Position numbers and translations under genes: made by a program
Shown here: positions 1 through 4,879 of the stretch, piece after piece
Numbering within the stretch: the first letter of the stretch is position 1
How the letters are laid out: each line of letters starts with the position of its first letter
Notes under the pieces: model-generated
The model's input: only the letters and a program-made list of their open reading frames with translations
Told to the model about the DNA's origin: nothing
Databases searched by the model: none
DNA from: DATLFI01 sp035524895
GTDB lineage: Bacteria > Acidobacteriota > Thermoanaerobaculia > Multivoradales > Multivoraceae
NCBI GenBank assembly: GCA_035524895.1
Contig: DATLFI010000087.1
Location: forward strand, 1-6,420
Reading direction: 5' to 3'
Length of the DNA stretch: 6,420 nucleotides

Positions 1-1
1 C

Positions 2-1357
2 GATCTCTTCATCGACCTCGGCGCTCATGACCAGCAGCTCGACTTCCCGGTCGTCTACTGCAACGCACGGGCGGGACGGTGCCGCCTCGAGCTCGACGGC
101 GAGGACCAGCCGCTGTCGCTCCTGATGGACCAGATCCTCACCACGGTGCCGGCGCCGGAGTACGACCCCGAGCTTCCGCTCCAGCTCCTGATCACGACCC
201 TGGGCTGGGACGACTATGTCGGCCGGCTCGTCATCGGCCGCGTGCGCAACGGCTCGATCGCCAAGGGCGAGCAGGTCGTCCTGTGCCGCCTCGACGGATC
301 CGCCGTGCCGACCAAGGTGTCGCGGCTCTACTCGCATCGTGGCCTCGAACGCGTCGAGATCCAGGAAGCCTCTGCCGGAGAGATCGTGGTGCTCGCCGGC
401 ATCGGAGAGGTGTCGATCGGCGAGACCATCGCCTCGGTCGAGAACCCGGTGCCGCTGCCCCCGATCACGGTCGAAGAACCCACCATCTCGATGCGCTTCT
501 CGGTCAACGACTCACCCTTCTCGGGTCGTGATGGCCGCTTCGTCACTTCCCGGAAGCTCAAGGAGCGGCTCGAGCGCGAGGAGCTCTATAACGTCGCGAT
601 CAAGATCTCCCCCACCGACGGGCCGGAGGCGTTCGAGGTCGCCGGACGCGGGGAGCTCCAGCTCTCGATCCTGGTCGAGACCATGCGCCGCGAGGGTTAC
701 GAGCTCGGCGTCGGCAAGCCCGAGGTCATGACCAAGACCATCGACGGCGTCGTGCACGAGCCGATGGAGACCCTTCTCGTCGACGTGCCGGAGGACTACG
801 TGGGGGCGGTCACGCGACTGCTCGGCCCGCGCCGCGGGCGCATGGTCGAGATGCTCCACCAGGGATCGGGCCGCGTCCGCCTCGAGTTCCGCATCCCGTC
901 GCGCGGCCTGATCGGCATGCGCTCGGCGCTGCTCGAGGATACCCGGGGCACCGCTACCCTCCATCACGACTTCGCCGGCTGGGACCCCTGGCTGGGCGAC
1001 ATCCCGCACCGCAACACCGGGGCGCTGGTCGCCGACCGCGCGGGACGAATCACCGGCTACGCCTGCGAACACCTGCAGTCGCGCGGCATCCTCTTCTGCC
1101 CGCCCGGCACCGAGGTCTACGAGGGCATGATCATCGGCGAGCACTCTCGCCCGGACGACCTCGACGTCAACATCACCAGAGAGAAGAAGCTCACCAACAT
1201 GCGCGCCTCGAACTCCGAGGAGTTCGTCAAGCTCAGCTCCACCCGTAAGATGAGCCTCGAGGACGCCATCGAGTTCATCGACGCCGACGAGCTCGTCGAG
1301 GTCACGCCGGCCACCTTCCGGCTGCGCAAGCAGGTGCTGCGCGCCAATCAACGCTGA
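2..1357 (+). CDS. typA: TypA/BipA translational GTPase, 5'-truncated by the window edge
   Basis: This is a ribosome-binding GTPase of the EF-G/LepA class, involved in ribosome assembly and stress or cold adaptation in the cytoplasm. The visible 451 residues begin at the end of the G domain (DLFIDLGAHDQQLDFPVVY, then the G5 region CNARAG). The reading frame stays open to the left edge, so the true start lies outside the window. A typical TypA has about 610 residues, so roughly the first 160, with the P-loop and NKxD motifs, are missing. Next come a beta-barrel domain (about fragment residues 60-150), an EF-G domain III-like part (about 156-246, with SPFSGRDGRFVTSR and GRGELQLS), a domain V-like part (about 253-331, with IPSRGLIGMRS), and the TypA-specific C-terminal domain (about 332-451). 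The C-terminal domain holds EVYEGMIIGEHSR and the conserved KKLTNMRAS at about 395-403. It ends at TGA 1355-1357. LepA and EF-G are excluded by this C-terminal domain. The identification is very secure. Confidence 0.97.
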   Translation, partial: DLFIDLGAHDQQLDFPVVYCNARAGRCRLELDGEDQPLSLLMDQILTTVPAPEYDPELPLQLLITTLGWDDYVGRLVIGRVRNGSIAKGEQVVLCRLDGSAVPTKVSRLYSHRGLERVEIQEASAGEIVVLAGIGEVSIGETIASVENPVPLPPITVEEPTISMRFSVNDSPFSGRDGRFVTSRKLKERLEREELYNVAIKISPTDGPEAFEVAGRGELQLSILVETMRREGYELGVGKPEVMTKTIDGVVHEPMETLLVDVPEDYVGAVTRLLGPRRGRMVEMLHQGSGRVRLEFRIPSRGLIGMRSALLEDTRGTATLHHDFAGWDPWLGDIPHRNTGALVADRAGRITGYACEHLQSRGILFCPPGTEVYEGMIIGEHSRPDDLDVNITREKKLTNMRASNSEEFVKLSSTRKMSLEDAIEFIDADELVEVTPATFRLRKQVLRANQR

Positions 1358-1363
1358 GCCTCC

Positions 1364-1387
1364 GGAACGTGCTGGGTAGCACGTTCC
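1364..1387 (+). terminator. Perfect stem-loop after typA, probable terminator
   Basis: The arms GGAACGTGCT (1364-1373) and AGCACGTTCC (1378-1387) are perfectly complementary over 10 bp around the loop GGGT. The stem starts 7 bases after the typA stop, as expected for a transcript end. No clean U-run follows (CTCCGGCTAGTTCCTCTT is only pyrimidine-rich). It could therefore be a U-poor terminator of a GC-rich genome or an mRNA 3'-end stabiliser. Confidence 0.65.
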
Positions 1388-1405
1388 TCCGGCTAGTTCC
1401 TCTTG

Positions 1406-1435
1406 GCGCCGCGGACGGCGCTGGCGCTTCGCGCC
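1406..1435 (+). other. Two adjacent short GC-rich hairpins
   Basis: The first stem pairs GCGCCG (1406-1411) with CGGCGC (1416-1421) around CGGA. The second pairs GGCGC (1423-1427) with GCGCC (1431-1435) around TTC. They follow the longer typA-end stem-loop and may extend its termination or processing function. Short hairpins like these also arise easily by chance in GC-rich DNA, so the functional claim is weak. Confidence 0.3.
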
Positions 1436-1455
1436 CCGCACCGCATGCGCCGCGT

Positions 1456-1461
1456 TACAAT
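1456..1461 (+). promoter_or_regulatory. Possible -10 box for the helicase gene
   Basis: TACAAT stands out in otherwise GC-rich DNA and lies 44 bases before the helicase ATG at 1506. That would place transcription start near 1468 and give a leader of roughly 40 bases. No recognisable -35 hexamer sits 16-18 bases upstream (the region reads as GCCCCG-type sequence), so this is a half-promoter at best. Confidence 0.35.
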
Positions 1462-1476
1462 CCGAAAGGTCCCAAG

Positions 1477-1495
1477 GCCGAGCTCTGCGCTCGGC
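1477..1495 (+). promoter_or_regulatory. Leader hairpin directly before the helicase start
   Basis: GCCGAGC (1477-1483) pairs perfectly with GCTCGGC (1489-1495) around the loop TCTGC, ending 10 bases before the ATG. The short stretch left before the start (GTCCAAACGA) contains no Shine-Dalgarno sequence. The hairpin would therefore occupy or replace the place where a ribosome-binding site is expected. A role in translation control is inferred only from this position. Confidence 0.4.
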
Positions 1496-1505
1496 GTCCA
1501 AACGA

Positions 1506-4112
1506 ATGGCTGATCCCGATACCCTAGAAGCAATTCTAGCCCCCCCGAAAGCACGCCCAACGCTCGCCTCGCGCGTTCCGGAAGGCGGCACCAAGGATCC
1601 CGCCGAGATCCTCTCCCTCTTCCTCGCCTGGGTCGAGGAGGTCGGTTTCGATCCCTACCCCGCGCAGGAGGAAGCCCTCCTCGCGCTGATGCAGGGCAAC
1701 CACGTCATCCTCTCGACGCCGACCGGCTCGGGGAAGTCGCTGGTCGCCCTCGGCCTCCACTTCAAGGCCCTCTGCGAAGGGCGCCGCTGCTACTACACCT
1801 CGCCGGTCAAGGCGCTCGCGAGCGAGAAGTTCTTCTCGCTGTGCGAGGACCTGGGCGCCGAGAACGTCGGCATGCAGACCGGCGACGCCTCGATCAACTC
1901 CAAGGCGCCGATTATCTGCTGCACCGCCGAGGTGCTCTCGAACCTGGCGCTGCGCCTGGGTGACCGCGTCGACGCGCCCTACGTCGTGATGGACGAGTTC
2001 CACTACTACGCCGACCCCGAGCGCGGCGTGGCGTGGCAGATTCCGCTCATCACGCTGCCGCGCACCCAGTTCCTGCTCATGTCGGCGACCCTCGGCGACA
2101 TGCGCGCCATCGAGGAGAAGCTGCGCCAGCAGACGGAGCGCGAGCCGGTCACCGTCTCCTCCGATCAGCGGCCGGTTCCGCTCTACTACGAGTACCGTGA
2201 GACGCCGCTTCATGAGACGGTCGAGGATCTGGTCGAGAAGGGGCGCGCTCCGGCCTATATCGTCTGCTTCACGCAGCGCGACGCCGCCGAGCTGGCGCAG
2301 AGCCTCACCAGCGCGTCGATGTCGTCGCGTCAGGAGCGTGAGGCGATCCGCGAGCACGTCGGCGACTTCCACTTCGACACCCCGTACGGCAAGACGGTGC
2401 GGCGCATGCTCGACCACGGCGTCGGCATCCACCACGCCGGCCTCCTGCCCAAGTACCGGCTCTTGGTCGAGCAGCTCTCGCAGCGAGGCCTGCTCAAGGT
2501 GATCTGCGGTACCGACACCCTAGGCGTCGGCGTCAACATCCCGATCCGCACCGTGGTCTTCACCCAGCTCTGCAAGTTCGACGGCACCGAGACGGTCATC
2601 CTCAAGGTGCGCGACTTCAAGCAGATCGCCGGCCGCGCCGGCCGCAAGGGCTTCGACGACAAGGGCTGGGTGGTGTGCCAGGCGCCCGAGCACGTGATCG
2701 AGAACAAGCGGCGCGAGCGGCGCGCGGGCGGAGGTAAGCGCAGCAAGGTACACCGCAAGGCGCCGCCGCGGGAACGCTTCATCCCGTGGGACCAGAAGAC
2801 CTTCGAGAGTCTGGTCCGGCGCCCACCCGAGACGCTCAAGTCGCAGTTTCGGATGTCGAACTCGATGGTGCTCTCGCTCCTGCAGCAGGACGGCGACCGC
2901 AACGACCCCGACCGCCCCAACTTCGCGTCACTGCGCGAGCTGATCGGACGGTCGCACGAAAGCCCGGCGCGCAAGGCCGAGCTGCTTCAGACCGCCGCGG
3001 CGCACGTGCGCTCGCTCTACCACACCGGCGTGCTCGGTATCTCCAAGGACGCCAAGACCAACTACCGCTGGGTGGTGGTCAACGAGGATCTCCAGTTCAA
3101 CTTCTCGCTGCACCAGCAGCTCTCGCTCTTCCTGGTGGAGACGATCGAGAGGCTCGACCCCACCGCACCGGACTACTCACTCGACGTGCTGACCCTCGCC
3201 GAGTCGGTGCTCGAGAATCCGATGGCGGTCCTCTACCGGCAGCAGGACGTCTACCGCGACGAGCTGATGGCCCAGCTCAAGGCCCAGGGTCTGCCCTGGG
3301 AGGAGCGCATCGAGAAGCTCGAGAAGGTGACCTGGCCCAAGCCTCGCGCGGAGTTCGTCTACGAGAGCTTCAACCGCTTCCGGCGCGTCCACCCCTGGGT
3401 CGGCAGCGACAACATCCGGCCCAAGTCGATCGGCCGCGACATGTTCGAGACCTACGCCAGCTTCAACGACTACGTCCGCCGCTACGGTCTCGAGCGCAGC
3501 GAGGGGCTCCTGCTGCGCTACATCTCGCAGCTCTTCAAGACGGTCAGTCAGAGCGTGCCCAAGAACGCCCAGGACGAGGTGCTGCTCGACATCAAGGCCT
3601 TCCTGCGCACCACCGTCGAGCACACCGACGCGAGCCTGCTCGAGGAGTGGGAGGCGATGCTGCACCCCGAGCTGCGCCTGGAGCGCCGCGATCAGGCCGA
3701 GAAGATCAAGCAGCTCATCCGCGACCAGGAGCTGCTCGGCGATCCGCGCGCGTTCGCCGCGCGGGTGCGGGCGGAGCTGCACTACCTGGTGCGCTCGCTG
3801 GCGCACCACGACTGGGAGGAGGCGGTGGCGAGCGTGCGGCAGGTCGAGGGCGCCGAGCCCTGGACCGAGGACCGCTTCCAGACCGCGCTCGCGCCGTTCT
3901 TCGCCGAGCACACCGAGCTCGACTTCTCGGGGCGCGCGCGCGGCGCCGACCTCACGCGCATCGACGTGGTGCAGCCGCGGGTGTGGCGCGTGCGTCAGAC
4001 CCTGGTCGATCCCGAGGGCGACAACCTATGGAGCCTCGAGGGCACCATCGACCTGCGACGCGGCAAGAGCCTCGAGAGCCCGCTCTTTCAGCTCGAGCGG
4101 ATCGGGACCTGA
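1506..4112 (+). CDS. Ski2/Mtr4-like DExH-box RNA helicase with DUF3516-type C-terminus
   Basis: This is an ATP-dependent superfamily 2 helicase of 868 residues, expected to unwind structured RNA in the cytoplasm. RNA as the substrate is inferred from the Ski2/Mtr4 resemblance. The motifs appear in order: a Q-like FDPYPAQEEAL (48-58), Walker A TPTGSGKS (71-78), Ia TSPVKALASEKF (98-109), Ib around TAEVLSN (140-146), DEFH as motif II (163-166), SAT (193-195), motif IV region YIVCFTQRDAAELA (251-264), GVGIHHAGLLPKYR (305-318), motif V GTDTLGVGVNIP (335-346), and motif VI QIAGRAGRKG (373-382). A strongly basic linker follows (about 401-424). LKSQFRMSNSMVLSLL (444-459) resembles the equivalent Mtr4/Ski2 segment. 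The rest (about 460-865) is mainly helical with no recognised catalytic motif and fits the DUF3516 region known from bacterial relatives. ATG 1506 is the only good start: the next Met is residue 62, inside the helicase fold. There is no clear Shine-Dalgarno site. It follows typA by 148 bases in the same direction. The biological role of the family is poorly defined, so no gene symbol is given. Confidence 0.93.
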   Translation: MADPDTLEAILAPPKARPTLASRVPEGGTKDPAEILSLFLAWVEEVGFDPYPAQEEALLALMQGNHVILSTPTGSGKSLVALGLHFKALCEGRRCYYTSPVKALASEKFFSLCEDLGAENVGMQTGDASINSKAPIICCTAEVLSNLALRLGDRVDAPYVVMDEFHYYADPERGVAWQIPLITLPRTQFLLMSATLGDMRAIEEKLRQQTEREPVTVSSDQRPVPLYYEYRETPLHETVEDLVEKGRAPAYIVCFTQRDAAELAQSLTSASMSSRQEREAIREHVGDFHFDTPYGKTVRRMLDHGVGIHHAGLLPKYRLLVEQLSQRGLLKVICGTDTLGVGVNIPIRTVVFTQLCKFDGTETVILKVRDFKQIAGRAGRKGFDDKGWVVCQAPEHVIENKRRERRAGGGKRSKVHRKAPPRERFIPWDQKTFESLVRRPPETLKSQFRMSNSMVLSLLQQDGDRNDPDRPNFASLRELIGRSHESPARKAELLQTAAAHVRSLYHTGVLGISKDAKTNYRWVVVNEDLQFNFSLHQQLSLFLVETIERLDPTAPDYSLDVLTLAESVLENPMAVLYRQQDVYRDELMAQLKAQGLPWEERIEKLEKVTWPKPRAEFVYESFNRFRRVHPWVGSDNIRPKSIGRDMFETYASFNDYVRRYGLERSEGLLLRYISQLFKTVSQSVPKNAQDEVLLDIKAFLRTTVEHTDASLLEEWEAMLHPELRLERRDQAEKIKQLIRDQELLGDPRAFAARVRAELHYLVRSLAHHDWEEAVASVRQVEGAEPWTEDRFQTALAPFFAEHTELDFSGRARGADLTRIDVVQPRVWRVRQTLVDPEGDNLWSLEGTIDLRRGKSLESPLFQLERIGT

Positions 4113-4188
4113 GCCCTGCGACCCGCGTCGAGCCAGGCTCTCCGCGCGCGCACCTCGATCGGCGTCGAAGCTGTACTATCCGCGTACC
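4113..4188 (+). other. Short spacer between helicase stop and repeat-gene remnant
   Basis: No frame here gives a start codon with a signal peptide, and no strong hairpin is visible. TACTAT at 4174-4179 resembles a -10 box, but no -35 partner is evident. It might be a relic of the promoter that once served the truncated gene downstream. The recognisable repeat homology begins at about 4189, so the old deletion junction probably lies close to that point. Confidence 0.35.
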
Positions 4189-4758
4189 CTTCAGTCGGAA
4201 TCGGCCTCGTCGTACCAGGTCTTCGCGCGCCGCTTCGACTCGGCCGGCAATGCTCAGGGCCTCGAGTTCCAGGTCAACGCCTACACACCGACCGCCCAGG
4301 AGAGCCCCGCCATCGCCGCCGGCGCCAACGGCGACTTCGTCGTGGTGTGGCGGAGCTTCCCTGGCCAGGACGGGGACAGCATCGGCGTCTTCGCTCGCCG
4401 GTTCGACTCGTCGGGGGCGCCACTCTCGGCGGCGGACTTCCAAGTCAACTCCTACACCATAGGTCCCCAGAACCGTTCGGACATCGCCTCCGACGGGGCC
4501 GGCGGCTTCCTGGTCGCATGGGATAGCGAACAGGGTGGCGCAACCAACGACATCTTCGTGCAGCGCCTCGCGGCGACCACGCTCGCCACGCTCGACATCG
4601 ACGGCAACGGCGCCACCGATGCGTTGACCGACGGCCTGCTGGTCCTGCGCCATCTCTTCGGCTTCGGCGGGACGACGCTCACCACCGGCGCCGTCGGCGG
4701 CGGCTGCGGCCGCTGCGACGCCGCCACCATCGTGCCCTACCTGCAGACGCTGGACTGA
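4189..4758 (+). pseudogene. 5'-truncated remnant of a secreted repeat/dockerin-like protein
   Basis: In this frame the sequence reads QSESASSYQVFARRFDSAG, which is the end of one repeat unit. Two units follow, starting at FQVNAYT (4267) and FQVNSYT (4438), with GDFVVVWRS and GGFLVAWDS strands. A dockerin-like module runs from 4591 (LDIDGNGATDALTDGLLVLR) through GGGCGRC to the TGA at 4756-4758. These units match the last part of the intact protein encoded from 4880. The frame is open further upstream but has no ATG, GTG or TTG before an internal GTG at 4342, which falls inside a repeat strand. There is no signal peptide and the unit before 4189 is missing. The coding frame itself has no internal stop, so the loss may be recent, or the fragment could be translated from 4342 as a 138-residue cytoplasmic piece. 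I favour a dead 3' remnant left by deletion within a tandem duplicate. Confidence 0.72.
4591..4755 (+). other. Dockerin-like C-terminal module of the remnant
   Basis: The module begins with an EF-hand/dockerin-type loop, D-I-D-G-N-G-A-T-D, with acidic or amide side chains at loop positions 1, 3, 5 and 9. The helix-like DGLLVLRHLFGF, a Gly/Thr-rich stretch, GGGCGRCDAA with a Cys-x-x-Cys pair, and a closing IVPYLQTLD follow. Only the first half has a calcium-loop signature. The second loop of a true type I dockerin is not recognisable. Binding to a cohesin is not implied. Confidence 0.6.
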
Positions 4759-4770
4759 CGCGGCATCGCG

Positions 4771-4787
4771 GCCCCCACCCGGGGGGC
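4771..4787 (+). terminator. GC-rich hairpin after the remnant
   Basis: GCCCCC (4771-4776) pairs with GGGGGC (4782-4787) around a five-base loop, 12 bases after the remnant's stop codon. No U-run follows. Its place between that stop and the promoter at 4803 fits a terminator that separates the two transcription units. Confidence 0.5.
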
Positions 4788-4802
4788 ACCATCGAAGCCC
4801 TC

Positions 4803-4832
4803 TTGACCGGCGCGGAGCGGCGCTCGTAGGAT
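4803..4832 (+). promoter_or_regulatory. Sigma70-type promoter for the repeat protein gene
   Basis: TTGACC (4803-4808) and TAGGAT (4827-4832) are separated by 18 bases. The first matches the -35 consensus at five of six positions and the second matches the -10 consensus at four of six. Transcription would start near 4839, leaving a leader of about 40 bases that contains the Shine-Dalgarno sequence. Confidence 0.6.
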
Positions 4833-4866
4833 GAGCGCACGCTACCTCCACTTCCCACCCAGCATC

Positions 4867-4872
4867 GAGGAG
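4867..4872 (+). promoter_or_regulatory. Shine-Dalgarno sequence deciding the start at 4880
   Basis: GAGGAG lies 7 bases before ATG 4880. The protein from that ATG starts with a clear signal peptide, so this site and the signal peptide together fix the start. The earlier ATG at 4831 is in a different frame and has no such site. Confidence 0.8.
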
Positions 4873-4879
4873 ATCGGCT

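Noticed and set aside
512..1594. 360-codon minus-strand frame opposite typA
   Set aside because: The plus-strand frame is unmistakably typA. The antisense frame is a codon-bias shadow in GC-rich DNA.
4113..4188. A frameshifted signal peptide that would rescue the remnant
   Set aside because: All three plus frames were read. None gives a start codon followed by a basic and hydrophobic stretch.
2786..4462. 558-codon plus-strand frame overlapping the helicase and remnant
   Set aside because: Its translation is Arg/Ala/Pro-rich low-complexity sequence, typical of an out-of-frame reading of GC-rich genes. It crosses two unrelated coding regions.
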